A stretch of DNA of 64,000 nucleotides from Flavobacterium psychrophilum (GCA_945874225.1 CAMCFT010000011.1:1-64000), one strand, 5' to 3'. Shown: positions 8,001-16,010, counted from the first letter of the stretch. Numbers and translations are program-made. The notes: generated by a model from the sequence alone, not told the origin.

Positions 8001-8567
8001 ATGAAAAACCTAAAATCAATTGCAATAGCATTAGTAGTAGTTTTATCTACTTTATCAGTAACAGCACAAACTAAAAAAGTAGATGCTTCAAAAAGCTCTA
8101 TAAACTGGTTGGCAAAAAAAGTAACAGGACAACATAACGGAACCATAAACATTAAAGATGGAACTTTAGTTTTTAAAGGAAAAAAATTAGTAGGCGGAAC
8201 TTTTACAGCTGATATGACAACTGTAACTGCAACAGATCTTACTGGTGAATACTTAGGGAAATTAAATGGTCACTTGAAATCAGAGGATTTTTTTAGCACT
8301 GCAAAATTTGCAACTTCAACTTTAGTTTTCAAAACTATTGGTGCAAAAAGCAAAGATGTTTACACGGTAACAGCTGATTTGACCATAAAAGGAATCACAA
8401 ACCCAGTTACTTTTGACATTACTGTTGCTGAAAATGCTGCAACTACAAAATTTATGGTAGACAGAACAAAATATGATATTAAATATGGTTCTAAATCATT
8501 CTTTGAAAGCATTGGAGACAAAGCTATCTATGATGAATTTGAATTAACGGTAAATTTAACTTTCTAA
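8001..8567 (+). CDS. YceI-family exported lipid-binding protein
   Basis: 188 residues. A signal peptide (about 1-22, ending TAQ) is followed by a single YceI domain: VDASKSSINWLAKKVTGQHNG, then GGTFTADMTTV, the LNGHLKSEDFFSTAKFATST stretch and ADLTIKGITNPVTFDI near the end. YceI proteins form a lipocalin-like barrel that binds polyisoprenoids such as ubiquinone or menaquinone precursors. As third gene of the marR operon, it supports a role in handling quinone-like or lipophilic stress compounds (inference). A weak hairpin follows it before the trp region. Confidence 0.9.
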   Translation: MKNLKSIAIALVVVLSTLSVTAQTKKVDASKSSINWLAKKVTGQHNGTINIKDGTLVFKGKKLVGGTFTADMTTVTATDLTGEYLGKLNGHLKSEDFFSTAKFATSTLVFKTIGAKSKDVYTVTADLTIKGITNPVTFDITVAENAATTKFMVDRTKYDIKYGSKSFFESIGDKAIYDEFELTVNLTF

Positions 8568-8587
8568 TTTTAGAAAAACAGTTTTAT

Positions 8588-8615
8588 AAACCCTGATAAG
8601 AAATTGTTGGGGTTT
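8588..8615 (+). terminator. Weak terminator after the marR operon
   Basis: AAACCC (8588-8593) can pair with GGGTTT (8610-8615), followed by GTTTTTTG. The stem is short but the T-tract and position, 20 bases after the YceI stop, fit a terminator. Confidence 0.5.
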
Positions 8616-8662
8616 GTTTTTTGTAACAAAACCATAAAAAATAGTGTTTTTTGTTCATTCTG

Positions 8663-8693
8663 TTTGGATAATCAAATTTCATTTATATATTTG
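8663..8693 (+). promoter_or_regulatory. Promoter of the trp operon
   Basis: TTTG at 8663-8666, a 19-base spacer and TATATTTG at 8686-8693 form an excellent Bacteroidetes promoter. The predicted start is around 8699-8702, only a few bases before the leader peptide ATG at 8709. Confidence 0.8.
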
Positions 8694-8708
8694 TGGCAAG
8701 AATACAAT

Positions 8709-8765
8709 ATGAAAACAATTACAAACAATACTTGGTGGTGGAACAATTTACGTCAGTCGTCGTGA
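8709..8765 (+). CDS. trpL: trp leader peptide with three consecutive Trp codons
   Basis: An 18-codon reading frame, MKTITNNTWWWNNLRQSS, ends in TGA at 8763-8765. Three TGG codons in a row (8733-8741) sit a few codons before the stop, and the frame lies between a strong promoter and a Rho-independent terminator that precedes trpE. This is the hallmark of a ribosome-mediated attenuation leader: lack of charged tRNA-Trp stalls the ribosome at the Trp codons. Trp is otherwise rare, so three together in so short a frame is very unlikely by chance. The peptide has no expected function after translation. Confidence 0.9.
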   Translation: MKTITNNTWWWNNLRQSS

Positions 8766-8817
8766 ACTAAGCTCCTAATAGTATAAACTATAAATATAAA
8801 AGGCTTGTCATCACGAC
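8759..8817 (+). promoter_or_regulatory. Candidate antiterminator pairing of the trp attenuator
   Basis: GTCGTGA (8759-8765), which includes the leader stop codon, is complementary to TCACGAC (8811-8817). That segment holds the terminator loop and the first bases of its 3' arm, so the two structures exclude each other. A ribosome stalled at 8733-8741 leaves 8759-8765 free to pair and trpE is transcribed. A ribosome that reaches the stop codon masks it and the terminator forms. The pairing is only 7 bp; the model is inferred from the sequence. Confidence 0.65.
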
Positions 8818-8829
8818 AGGCCTTTTTTT
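8798..8829 (+). terminator. trp attenuator terminator
   Basis: A 12-bp stem pairs 8798-8809 with 8815-8826 around the loop ATCAC; one G-U pair is included. The 3' arm runs into a seven-base T tract ending at 8829. The trpE ATG directly follows at 8830. Confidence 0.85.
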
Positions 8830-10278
8830 ATGTCAAAGTTATTTCAAAAACAACATTCAACAATAAAATTTAACAAATTGGAATCATTTAAACTAAATAC
8901 AAATTATAAGCAAATCCTCGCCGACACGATTACTCCAGTGAGTGTTTACTTAAAAATTCGGGATCAATTTCCAAATAGTTTGCTTTTGGAAAGTAGCGAT
9001 TATCATGGTAACGACAACAGTTTTTCCTACATCTGTTGCAATCCTATTGCTTCCATAAAAATAGAAAACGAAACTATTTATAAAACCTATCCAGACGGAA
9101 GCATTGAAACTATTTCAATTGATGAAAATACCGATATTCCTCAGGTAATTCAAGAATTTTCACATCAATTCAAATCGGAAAAAAGTGATTTCAAATTCAT
9201 AAATAATGGATTGTTTGGATACATTTCGTATGATGCCGTCCGTTATTTTGAAAAGGTAACTATTGCCAAAAAAGAAAATAGCAACACCATTCCTGATGTA
9301 TATTATGCTGTCTACCAAAATATTATTGCCATCAACCATTTCAAAAACGAAGCCTATATTTTCTGTCATAGTTTGGACGGAAAAAATAATATTTCGGAAA
9401 TAGAACAATTGTTGCAATCCAGAAATATTGCTTCTTATAAATTTTCGAAAGAAGGAGAAGGCGTTTCAAATCTTACTGATGATGAATTCAAACAAAATGT
9501 AGCTTTAGCCAAAAAACATTGTCATCGTGGTGATGTGTTCCAATTAGTTTTGTCCAGAAGATTTACCCAAGGATTCAAAGGCGATGAATTCAATGTTTAC
9601 AGAGCTTTACGAAGCATCAATCCTTCCCCTTATTTGTTCTTTTTTGATTACGGAGATTTCAAAATATTTGGTTCTTCACCAGAAGCCCAAATTATTGTAA
9701 AAAACCGAAAAGCCGAAATTCATCCTATCGCAGGAACTTTCAAACGAACCGGTGATGATGAAAAAGATGCCATTCTGGCCAAAGAATTATCCATAGACAA
9801 AAAAGAAAATAGTGAACACGTGATGTTGGTCGATTTGGCCAGAAATGACTTAAGCCGAAACGGTCACAATGTCAATGTAGAAAAATACCGCGAAGTGCAA
9901 TTTTTCTCCCACGTGATCCATTTGGTTTCAAAAGTAACAGGACATTTACACGCAAAAGCCACAACAATGCAAGTCGTAGCCGATACTTTTCCAGCAGGAA
10001 CATTGAGCGGAGCACCAAAACACAGAGCGATGCAACTCATCGAAGAATACGAAAAAACGAACCGTAATTTTTACGGAGGAGCTATTGGTTTTATGGATTT
10101 CGAAGGAAACTTTAATCACGCCATTATGATTCGGACTTTCTTGAGCAAAAACCATCAATTGCACTGTCAAGCTGGTGCCGGAATTGTTGCCGATTCAGAT
10201 GAGGAAAGCGAAATGCAGGAAGTGTATAATAAATTGAGAGCGCTGAATGCAGCTTTGGATTTAGCGGAGGAAATTTAA
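8830..10278 (+). CDS. trpE: Anthranilate synthase component I
   Basis: 482 residues. Chorismate-binding core motifs are all seen: GTFKRTGDDEKDA, LVDLARNDLSRNG, AGTLSGAPKHRAM and YGGAIGFMDF. The N-terminal LLESSDYHG is the region of the tryptophan feedback site. With TrpG the enzyme makes anthranilate from chorismate and glutamine. The ATG at 8830 is joined directly to the T-tract of the attenuator, leaving no space for a normal ribosome site. The TTG at 8878 (reading LESFKLNTNYKQ) would give a start closer to what I recall of flavobacterial TrpE, so residues 1-16 may not be translated. First gene of the operon. Confidence 0.93.
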   Translation: MSKLFQKQHSTIKFNKLESFKLNTNYKQILADTITPVSVYLKIRDQFPNSLLLESSDYHGNDNSFSYICCNPIASIKIENETIYKTYPDGSIETISIDENTDIPQVIQEFSHQFKSEKSDFKFINNGLFGYISYDAVRYFEKVTIAKKENSNTIPDVYYAVYQNIIAINHFKNEAYIFCHSLDGKNNISEIEQLLQSRNIASYKFSKEGEGVSNLTDDEFKQNVALAKKHCHRGDVFQLVLSRRFTQGFKGDEFNVYRALRSINPSPYLFFFDYGDFKIFGSSPEAQIIVKNRKAEIHPIAGTFKRTGDDEKDAILAKELSIDKKENSEHVMLVDLARNDLSRNGHNVNVEKYREVQFFSHVIHLVSKVTGHLHAKATTMQVVADTFPAGTLSGAPKHRAMQLIEEYEKTNRNFYGGAIGFMDFEGNFNHAIMIRTFLSKNHQLHCQAGAGIVADSDEESEMQEVYNKLRALNAALDLAEEI

Positions 10279-10292
10279 AAATTGAAAAATTG

Positions 10293-10332
10293 AAAGATTG
10301 AAAAATTAGAATCTTTAAATTTTTCAATCTTT
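10293..10332. repeat. A/T-rich inverted repeat between trpE and trpG
   Basis: AAAGATTGAAAAATT (10293-10307) is the exact complement of 10318-10332, a 15-bp stem with a 10-base loop. The same TTTTTCAATCTTTAAA unit appears in tandem at 13228-13262 and in degenerate form at 12806-12840, flanking the four-helix-bundle gene. Confidence 0.7.
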
Positions 10333-10355
10333 AAATCATTAAATAAAATGAAAAA

Positions 10356-10919
10356 ATGAAAATACTAGTTATAGACAATTACGATAGTTTCACTTATAAT
10401 TTAGTGCATTATCTCGAAGATTTAGATTGCGAAGTTACCGTTTACAGAAATGATGAATTCGATATTGACGAAATCGCAATCTTCGATAAAATATTACTTT
10501 CTCCAGGACCAGGAATTCCGGATGAAGCGGGTTTGTTGAAAGCTGTTATCGCTAAATATGCGCCTACAAAAAGTATTCTGGGAGTTTGCCTTGGACAGCA
10601 AGCCATCGGAGAAGTTTTTGGCGGAACACTTTCTAATTTGGATAAAGTCTATCACGGAGTCGCCACAATGGTAAAAAAATCGGTTGATGATGAACTTTTA
10701 TTCGAAGGTTTAGGAAATGAATTCGAAGTGGGACGCTACCATTCTTGGGTTGTTGATGCTGATTTGCCTGAGACTTTAGAAGCGACGTCTTTCGACGAAA
10801 ACGGACAGGTAATGTCCTTGCGACACCGAACATTTGATGTGCGTGGCGTACAATTTCATCCCGAAAGCGTGTTGACACCAAATGGGAAGAAGATTTTGGA
10901 AAACTGGTTAAAAAATTAA
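10356..10919 (+). CDS. trpG: Anthranilate synthase component II (glutamine amidotransferase)
   Basis: 187 residues, class I glutamine amidotransferase. LVIDNYDSFTYNLVHYL opens the protein, LSPGPGIPDEAG is the oxyanion loop, GVCLGQQAIGE carries the nucleophile Cys and VQFHPESVLT carries the His-Glu pair. It supplies ammonia to TrpE. As in many bacteria it might also serve the paralogous aminodeoxychorismate synthase (folate), and no separate pabA is visible here. It lies 77 bases after trpE, separated by an A/T palindrome. Its stop codon is almost joined to a C-rich repeat (10923-10954). Confidence 0.93.
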   Translation: MKILVIDNYDSFTYNLVHYLEDLDCEVTVYRNDEFDIDEIAIFDKILLSPGPGIPDEAGLLKAVIAKYAPTKSILGVCLGQQAIGEVFGGTLSNLDKVYHGVATMVKKSVDDELLFEGLGNEFEVGRYHSWVVDADLPETLEATSFDENGQVMSLRHRTFDVRGVQFHPESVLTPNGKKILENWLKN

Positions 10920-10922
10920 AAT

Positions 10923-10954
10923 CCTCCCCCCAGCCCCCTCCGAAAAAGGGGGAG
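10923..10954. repeat. C/G-rich palindromic repeat, family 1
   Basis: CCTCCCCCCAGCCCCCTCCG followed by five A and GGGGGAG; CCCCC at 10934-10938 pairs with GGGGG at 10948-10952. Related copies lie at 14048-14078, 14129-14158, 19827-19850, 27792-27819 and 52024-52054. Confidence 0.65.
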
Positions 10955-10973
10955 ACGAAACTCAAATAAAAAA

Positions 10974-11810
10974 ATGTATAAACCGATAATCAATATTTTA
11001 ATTTCTTGCTTTTTTATTTTTAGCTTCCTTTCTTGTAACCAAAAGAAGGAGCAAAAAGTAGAAAGAATAGCTGTTGCCCAAGCTGAAATTAAATTGGATT
11101 TATTGGATTTACAGAAAAAAAACAAACTGGGAATGGACACGGTTGTAACAATCACAAACGATCCTGTTTATCATAAAGAGAAGAAATACAAGGCTGTGAG
11201 TGCATCAGTTCTTATTAAAAATGAAATTGATTTAACGAAAATAGATCCGAAAAATACTAAAATAGTGTTCGAATGCATCGATGGTTACAAACCGGAAATG
11301 CCTTTGGAATTGTTTTTAAACGCAAATCCTTATTTGGCATTCGAAGATATTGACGCTACAAAAGGTTCGAATTGGGAAGCGATTATCAAGAATGGAAATG
11401 AGATGAATGCAGCACCGTTTTATATCGTTTATACTTCGGTTTCAGAGAAAGACACGCGTTTTAAATGGCCTTATAATTTGGTAAAAATATACCTGGAACC
11501 ACTGAATAAATCAACATTAGAATTATATCCTTTAAAAAATAGAAAATTGGAAACGGGATATACTTTATTCAAAACTCAGTGTTTAACCTGCCACGCAATA
11601 AACGGAATTGGAGGAACAATGGGACCGGAATTAAATTATCCGAAAAGTGTCACCGAATATTGGAAAGAAAACGAACTCGTCGATTATATCGTGAATCCGG
11701 CTTCTTTTAGAAATAAAGTAAAAATGCCAACACTCGGAATTTCAAAACAGCAATCTCAGGAAATTGTTGATTATTTAAAATATATGTCTGAAAATAAAAA
11801 GAAATTATAA
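10974..11810 (+). CDS. Lipoprotein with C-terminal cytochrome c domain
   Basis: 278 residues. A lipoprotein signal (residues 1-21, SFLSC with lipidated C21) anchors it in a membrane facing the periplasm. Residues about 30-185 form a domain I do not recognise with confidence; GYKPEMPLELFLNANPYLAFEDID and RFKWPYNLVKIYLEP are reminiscent of molybdopterin-oxidoreductase accessory domains. The C-terminal 85 residues are a mono-haem cytochrome c: CLTCH (C203, C206, H207) and a likely Met ligand in KVKMPTLG (M251). It lies between trpG and trpD and its stop is one base from the trpD start, so it is transcribed and perhaps translated with the operon although its role is unrelated to tryptophan. Confidence 0.8.
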   Translation: MYKPIINILISCFFIFSFLSCNQKKEQKVERIAVAQAEIKLDLLDLQKKNKLGMDTVVTITNDPVYHKEKKYKAVSASVLIKNEIDLTKIDPKNTKIVFECIDGYKPEMPLELFLNANPYLAFEDIDATKGSNWEAIIKNGNEMNAAPFYIVYTSVSEKDTRFKWPYNLVKIYLEPLNKSTLELYPLKNRKLETGYTLFKTQCLTCHAINGIGGTMGPELNYPKSVTEYWKENELVDYIVNPASFRNKVKMPTLGISKQQSQEIVDYLKYMSENKKKL

Positions 11811-11811
11811 A

Positions 11812-12804
11812 ATGAAAATTATATTAAATAGACTCATCAATCATGAAATGCTATCGAAAGAAGAAGCGAAAGCCGTTTTGGTCAATATCTCCAACGGAAA
11901 TTATAATCCAAGCCAAATCGCTTCCTTTTTGACCGTATATATGATGCGCAGCATTAGTATTGAAGAGTTAGCTGGCTTCCGCGAAGCCTTGCTAGAATTA
12001 TGTATTCGAGTTGATTTATCAGCATACAATACCATTGATTTATGCGGAACTGGTGGCGACGGAAAAGACACCTTTAACATATCCACTTTGGCGTCATTTG
12101 TGGCAGCCGGAGCAGGAATAAAAGTGGCAAAACACGGAAATTACGGCGTTTCTTCTATTTCGGGTTCAAGCAATGTAATGGAAAAACTGGGTGTAAAATT
12201 TAGTAACGATAATGATTTCCTGAACAAATGTATCGACCAAGCTGGAATTTGCATATTACACGCACCATTGTTTCACCCTGCAATGAAAAACGTGGGACCT
12301 ATTCGAAAAGAATTAGGCGTGAGAACGTTTTTTAATATGTTGGGACCTATGATAAATCCATCTTTTCCAAAAAACCAATTGGTAGGTGTTTACAATCTCG
12401 AATTGGCCAGAAAATATGCGTATTTATATCAAAATACCGACATCAATTTTACCATTCTTCATTCTTTGGATGGTTATGATGAAGTGTCTTTGACTTGTCC
12501 GACGAAAACAATTACGGACCAAATAGAAGGCGTTTTGAAACCCGAAGATTTTGGCGTTCGACAATTGTTACAAAACGAAATCGAAGGTGGAAAAACCATC
12601 GAGGAATCGGCAGAAATGTTTTTGAATATCATTTCCGGTCAAGGAACTGAAGCCCAAAATAATGTGGTTTGTGCCAATGCCGGAATGGCGATTGCAACGG
12701 TTACAAAATGTACTCCGCTCGAAGGTTTCGAATTGGCAAAAGAAAGTTTGTTATCTGGAAAAGGATTGGCAGCTTTAATTAAATTACAAGAATTAAGCAA
12801 GTAA
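11812..12804 (+). CDS. trpD: Anthranilate phosphoribosyltransferase
   Basis: 330 residues, the usual length. The PRPP-binding loop LCGTGGDGKDTFNIST and the VAKHGNYGVSSISGSSNVME stretch (anthranilate site) are intact, followed by HPAMKNVGPIRKELGVRTFFNMLGP. It joins anthranilate to PRPP. The start is one base after the haem lipoprotein stop, which suggests translational coupling with a non-trp gene. Order trpD-trpC is interrupted downstream by a four-helix-bundle gene. Confidence 0.95.
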   Translation: MKIILNRLINHEMLSKEEAKAVLVNISNGNYNPSQIASFLTVYMMRSISIEELAGFREALLELCIRVDLSAYNTIDLCGTGGDGKDTFNISTLASFVAAGAGIKVAKHGNYGVSSISGSSNVMEKLGVKFSNDNDFLNKCIDQAGICILHAPLFHPAMKNVGPIRKELGVRTFFNMLGPMINPSFPKNQLVGVYNLELARKYAYLYQNTDINFTILHSLDGYDEVSLTCPTKTITDQIEGVLKPEDFGVRQLLQNEIEGGKTIEESAEMFLNIISGQGTEAQNNVVCANAGMAIATVTKCTPLEGFELAKESLLSGKGLAALIKLQELSK

Positions 12805-12842
12805 TAAATTGAAAGATTTAATGATTTAAAAATTTAAAGATT

Positions 12843-13211
12843 ATGACAAAGTCCTTTGAAGAATTTGATGTTTATAAGAAAGGAATTCAATTGGCTAAAC
12901 TAGTATTTAAATTATTAGAAAATAAAACTTTTGAAAGAGAATATGGTTTTAAAGATCAAATAAAAAGAGCCGTTATTTCAATAACTAATAATATTGCAGA
13001 AGGTTCTGAATACAACAATAACAAACAACTTATTAGATATTTAAAAATCTCAAAAGGAAGTTGTGCAGAAGTTAGAAGTATGCTAATAGTATCTCGGGAA
13101 CTTGGCTTTTGTTCTCAAACAGAAATCGAAGAAAGCTATAAAACAAGTATAGAAATATCACAAAACTTGTCCAATTTTATAAAATATTTAAGTACTAAAA
13201 TAAAAGACTAA
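12843..13211 (+). CDS. Four-helix-bundle protein (S23/intervening-sequence type)
   Basis: 122 residues, all helical. FEEFDVYKKGIQLAKLVF, then YGFKDQIKRAVISITNNIAEGSEY, KQLIRYLKISKGSCAEVRSML and a last helix: this is the diagnostic pattern of the four-helix-bundle family first met as proteins encoded by 23S rRNA intervening sequences and related to the diversity-generating retroelement accessory protein Avd. Free-standing copies are common in Bacteroidetes and their role is unknown. This copy interrupts trpD-trpC and is flanked on both sides by A/T palindromic units (12806-12840 and 13228-13262), consistent with insertion as a repeat-bordered unit. Confidence 0.85.
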   Translation: MTKSFEEFDVYKKGIQLAKLVFKLLENKTFEREYGFKDQIKRAVISITNNIAEGSEYNNNKQLIRYLKISKGSCAEVRSMLIVSRELGFCSQTEIEESYKTSIEISQNLSNFIKYLSTKIKD

Positions 13212-13227
13212 TTTTTATTTAGGTTGG

Positions 13228-13262
13228 AATTTTTCAATCTTTAAATTTTTCAATCTTTAAAT
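13228..13262. repeat. Tandem A/T repeat after the four-helix-bundle gene
   Basis: Two near-identical 17-18 base units (TTTTTCAATCTTTAAA core) in tandem, ending 9 bases before the trpC ATG. The unit equals one arm of the hairpin at 10293-10332. A degenerate complementary unit lies at 12806-12840. Confidence 0.65.
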
Positions 13263-13270
13263 TAAAATAA

Positions 13271-14056
13271 ATGAACATACTCGATAGAATCATAATCGAC
13301 AAAAAAAGAGAAGTCATTCTCAAGAAATCAATTATCCCAGTTTCTCAATTGGAAGCTTCGGTGTTATTCGGAAGAAAAACGATTTCCCTAAGTCGTAATT
13401 TAAAAAACAGCAATTCAGGAATTATTGCCGAACATAAACGCCGTTCACCTTCGAAAGCTGAAATAAATTACAGTTTTACAGTCGAAGAAGTCGTTAAAGG
13501 CTATGAGAATGCTGGTGCTTGTGGAATTTCGGTTTTAACGGATGGAAAGTATTTTGGCGGTTCTTTGGATGACTTGCTATTGGCAAGAGCCATAGTAAAA
13601 ATTCCTTTGTTGCGAAAAGAATTTATTGTTGATGAATACCAAATATTGGAAGCAAAAGCGCACGGAGCTGATTTAATTCTGTTGATTGCAGCCGTTTTGA
13701 CAAGAGATGAGATCAAAAGTTTATCTGAATTTGCCAAAAGTTTAGGATTGGAAGTTTTATTGGAAGTTCATAATTTAGAAGAATTACAAAAATCAATTAT
13801 GCCAACTCTAGATATGATTGGTGTAAACAATAGAAACTTGAAAACATTCGAAGTGAGTCTGGATTTCAGCAAGCAATTGGCAAACCAAATCCCAAATGAT
13901 TTTGTAAAAATTTCCGAAAGCGGCATTTCGTCAATCGAAGCCATCAACGAATTAAAACCTTATGGTTACAAAGGATTTTTAATCGGTGAAAATTTTATGA
14001 AAACCAATAATGCTGGCGAAGCTGCAACGGAATTTATAAATAATTTAGCCACCTAG
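13271..14056 (+). CDS. trpC: Indole-3-glycerol phosphate synthase
   Basis: 261 residues, one beta/alpha barrel. GIIAEHKRRSPSKAEIN contains the catalytic Lys of the EKKKxSPS region (here written as HKRRSPSK), VLTDGKYFGGS and PLLRKEFIVDEYQI follow, then MIGVNNRNLKTFEV and SESGI near the C-terminus. It closes the ring of the anthranilate-derived intermediate. The last two codons and the stop (GCC ACC TAG) lie inside a dispersed C-rich repeat beginning at 14048, so the C-terminus has been set by a repeat insertion. Confidence 0.94.
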   Translation: MNILDRIIIDKKREVILKKSIIPVSQLEASVLFGRKTISLSRNLKNSNSGIIAEHKRRSPSKAEINYSFTVEEVVKGYENAGACGISVLTDGKYFGGSLDDLLLARAIVKIPLLRKEFIVDEYQILEAKAHGADLILLIAAVLTRDEIKSLSEFAKSLGLEVLLEVHNLEELQKSIMPTLDMIGVNNRNLKTFEVSLDFSKQLANQIPNDFVKISESGISSIEAINELKPYGYKGFLIGENFMKTNNAGEAATEFINNLAT

Positions 14057-14078
14057 CCCCCGAAGGAGGAATTAGCAA
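14048..14078. repeat. C/G-rich palindromic repeat, family 1; supplies trpC stop
   Basis: 31 bases identical at 30 positions to the reverse complement of 52024-52054. Core GCCCCCGAAGG. Starts inside the last three codons of trpC. Confidence 0.8.
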
Positions 14079-14089
14079 CTAGTGAATTT

Positions 14090-14824
14090 ATGTCAAAAAT
14101 AGCACCAAAATCGAGTCACCTAACGGATCCCTCTCCTTCAGAGAGGGCTGGGGTGAGGATTAAAATCTGCGGAATGAAATACCCCGAAAATATAGTCGAA
14201 GTAGGTTCGCTCCTACCCGATTATATGGGCTTTATATTCTGGGAGAAATCAGCACGCTATTTTGATGGAATCATTCCTACGCTGCCAAAATCAATAAAAA
14301 AAGTGGGTGTTTTTGTAAATGAAACCGTTGATGGAATTTTAGAAAAAACAGAAAAACACCATTTACAAGCCGTTCAATTACACGGAAACGAATCAGTTGA
14401 ATTTTGTATGGATTTGAAGAATAAAATTTATAATTCAGTCGAAATTATTAAGGTGTTTTCTGTAAATGATGATTTTGATTTTGAAGTTTTAAAACCTTTC
14501 GAAAGTGTTTGCGATTATTTCCTTTTTGACACCAAAGGAAAATTACCGGGCGGAAACGGAACAACTTTCGATTGGGAAGTATTAAAAAAATATCCATCAA
14601 CTAAACCTTTTTTCCTAAGTGGAGGAATAGGAATTGAAGAGTTAGAAAACGTTAAACAAGTATTAAAAACCAGTTTGCCCATTTATGCTATTGATGTAAA
14701 TAGTAAATTTGAAATCGAACCAGGATTAAAAAACGTACAATTATGTAGAGACGCACTGCAGTGCGTCTCTACAACGTGCGTCTCTACAACGTGCGTCTCT
14801 ACCGGAAATAAAAATAAAAAATAA
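14090..14824 (+). CDS. trpF: Phosphoribosylanthranilate isomerase with repeat-derived ends
   Basis: 244 residues, about 35 longer than usual. The barrel starts at [13 protein letters not shown] (residue about 24), which is where TrpF proteins normally begin; catalytic Cys is in KICGM and the Asp in [11 protein letters not shown]. Residues 1-23 (including [12 protein letters not shown]) are encoded by a CCCTCTCC..GAGAGGG palindrome (14129-14158). The last residues ([17 protein letters not shown]) are encoded by a 28-bp perfect palindrome and two 15-base tandem units (14745-14802). Both additions are in frame, so the enzyme is probably functional with new tails. Start could alternatively be inside the frame, but no ATG/GTG is closer than 14156. 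Confidence 0.9.
   Translation: MSKIAPKSSHLTDPSPSERAGVRIKICGMKYPENIVEVGSLLPDYMGFIFWEKSARYFDGIIPTLPKSIKKVGVFVNETVDGILEKTEKHHLQAVQLHGNESVEFCMDLKNKIYNSVEIIKVFSVNDDFDFEVLKPFESVCDYFLFDTKGKLPGGNGTTFDWEVLKKYPSTKPFFLSGGIGIEELENVKQVLKTSLPIYAIDVNSKFEIEPGLKNVQLCRDALQCVSTTCVSTTCVSTGNKNKK
14129..14158. repeat. Palindromic repeat inside the trpF 5' end
   Basis: CCCTCTC (14129-14135) pairs with GAGAGGG (14141-14147), followed by CTGGGGTGAGGA. Read on the minus strand it is TCCTCACCCCAGCCCTCTC.., the same family as 10923-10954. It encodes residues 14-23 of TrpF. Confidence 0.75.
14745..14802. repeat. Perfect palindrome and tandem units inside the trpF 3' end
   Basis: 14745-14772 is a perfect 28-bp palindrome with left half GTAGAGACGCACTG. 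It is followed by two exact copies of AACGTGCGTCTCTAC (14773-14787 and 14788-14802). Each 15-base unit equals five codons (TTCVS) and keeps the trpF frame open. Confidence 0.9.
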
Positions 14825-14828
14825 AATT

Positions 14829-16010
14829 ATGTCATATCACGTTAACGAAAAAGGCTATTACGGAGAATTTGGAGGAGCGTACATTCCTGAAATGTTATAT
14901 CCAAATGTTGAGGAATTACGCCAACAATATTTAAAAATTACAGCAGAACCTGAATTTCAAATAGAATTTGATGCATTATTAAAAGACTATGCAGGTCGCC
15001 CTACTCCACTTTATTTTGCAGCCAGATTATCTGCTGAATACAATACTAAAATCTACCTTAAAAGAGAAGATTTATGTCATACCGGCGCACATAAAGTCAA
15101 CAATACGATTGGACAAATTTTATTGGCCAAACGATTGGGCAAAACCAGAATCATTGCTGAAACCGGCGCAGGTCAGCACGGTGTTGCCACGGCTACAGTT
15201 TGTGCGCTGATGGGATTGCAATGCATCGTGTATATGGGTGAGATTGACATTAAACGTCAAGCACCAAATGTAGCTCGAATGAAAATGTTGGGAGCCGAAG
15301 TTCGTCCCGCACTTTCTGGTTCCAAAACCTTAAAAGATGCCACAAACGAAGCTATTCGTGATTGGATTAATAATCCCATAGACACCTATTACATCATCGG
15401 TTCCGTAGTTGGACCGCATCCTTACCCTGATATGGTGGCGCGTTTTCAAAGTGTTATTTCTAAAGAAATCAAGGAACAATTATTAGAAAAAGAAGGTCGT
15501 GAAAACCCGGATTACGTTATTGCTTGCGTGGGCGGTGGTAGCAATGCTGCCGGAGCCTATTATCATTTTTTAGATGATGAAAGCGTAAATATTATTGCCG
15601 TTGAAGCCGCAGGTTTGGGGGTTGATTCTGGCGAAAGTGCCGCAACTTCAGCTTTGGGAAAAATTGGTGTCATTCACGGAAGTAAAACCTTGCTGATGCA
15701 ATCTTTGGACGGACAGATTACCGAACCGTATTCCATTTCTGCCGGGTTGGATTATCCAGGTGTTGGCCCGATGCACGCTAATTTATTCGCAACCGGAAGA
15801 GCAGAATTCATTTCGATTACCGATGATCAGGCAATGCAATGGGGTTTAAAATTATCCCAAATGGAAGGTTTAATTCCGGCTATCGAAAGTGCTCATGCCT
15901 TTGCTGTTTTAGATGAAAAACAATTCAAACCTACGGATATTGTTGTGATAAATTTATCAGGTCGTGGCGACAAAGATTTGAATACTTATATAGATTATTT
16001 TAAATTATAA
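14829..16010 (+). CDS. trpB: Tryptophan synthase beta chain
   Basis: 393 residues, full length. The PLP lysine is in [18 protein letters not shown], the phosphate-binding loop is [12 protein letters not shown], and [14 protein letters not shown] and the C-terminal [10 protein letters not shown] are family-typical. It condenses indole with serine and works as an alpha2-beta2 complex with TrpA. The start is 4 bases after the trpF stop, so the repeat-lengthened end of trpF did not disturb the coupling. trpA is not adjacent: a gamma-glutamylcyclotransferase-like gene and a small palindrome lie between them. Confidence 0.96.
   Translation: MSYHVNEKGYYGEFGGAYIPEMLYPNVEELRQQYLKITAEPEFQIEFDALLKDYAGRPTPLYFAARLSAEYNTKIYLKREDLCHTGAHKVNNTIGQILLAKRLGKTRIIAETGAGQHGVATATVCALMGLQCIVYMGEIDIKRQAPNVARMKMLGAEVRPALSGSKTLKDATNEAIRDWINNPIDTYYIIGSVVGPHPYPDMVARFQSVISKEIKEQLLEKEGRENPDYVIACVGGGSNAAGAYYHFLDDESVNIIAVEAAGLGVDSGESAATSALGKIGVIHGSKTLLMQSLDGQITEPYSISAGLDYPGVGPMHANLFATGRAEFISITDDQAMQWGLKLSQMEGLIPAIESAHAFAVLDEKQFKPTDIVVINLSGRGDKDLNTYIDYFKL

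Noticed and set aside
10916..11155. Minus-strand frames over the trpG and cytochrome genes
   Set aside because: They are antisense to confident coding sequences and pass through repeat DNA.
12843..13211. Ribosomal protein S23 annotation
   Set aside because: The family is sometimes labelled so by history, but these are four-helix-bundle proteins not shown to be ribosomal subunits.
14745..14802. Possible CRISPR-like array (repeated GTGCGTCTCTAC units)
   Set aside because: Units are 15 bases with no spacers, lie in frame inside trpF and belong to a palindrome. No cas genes near.
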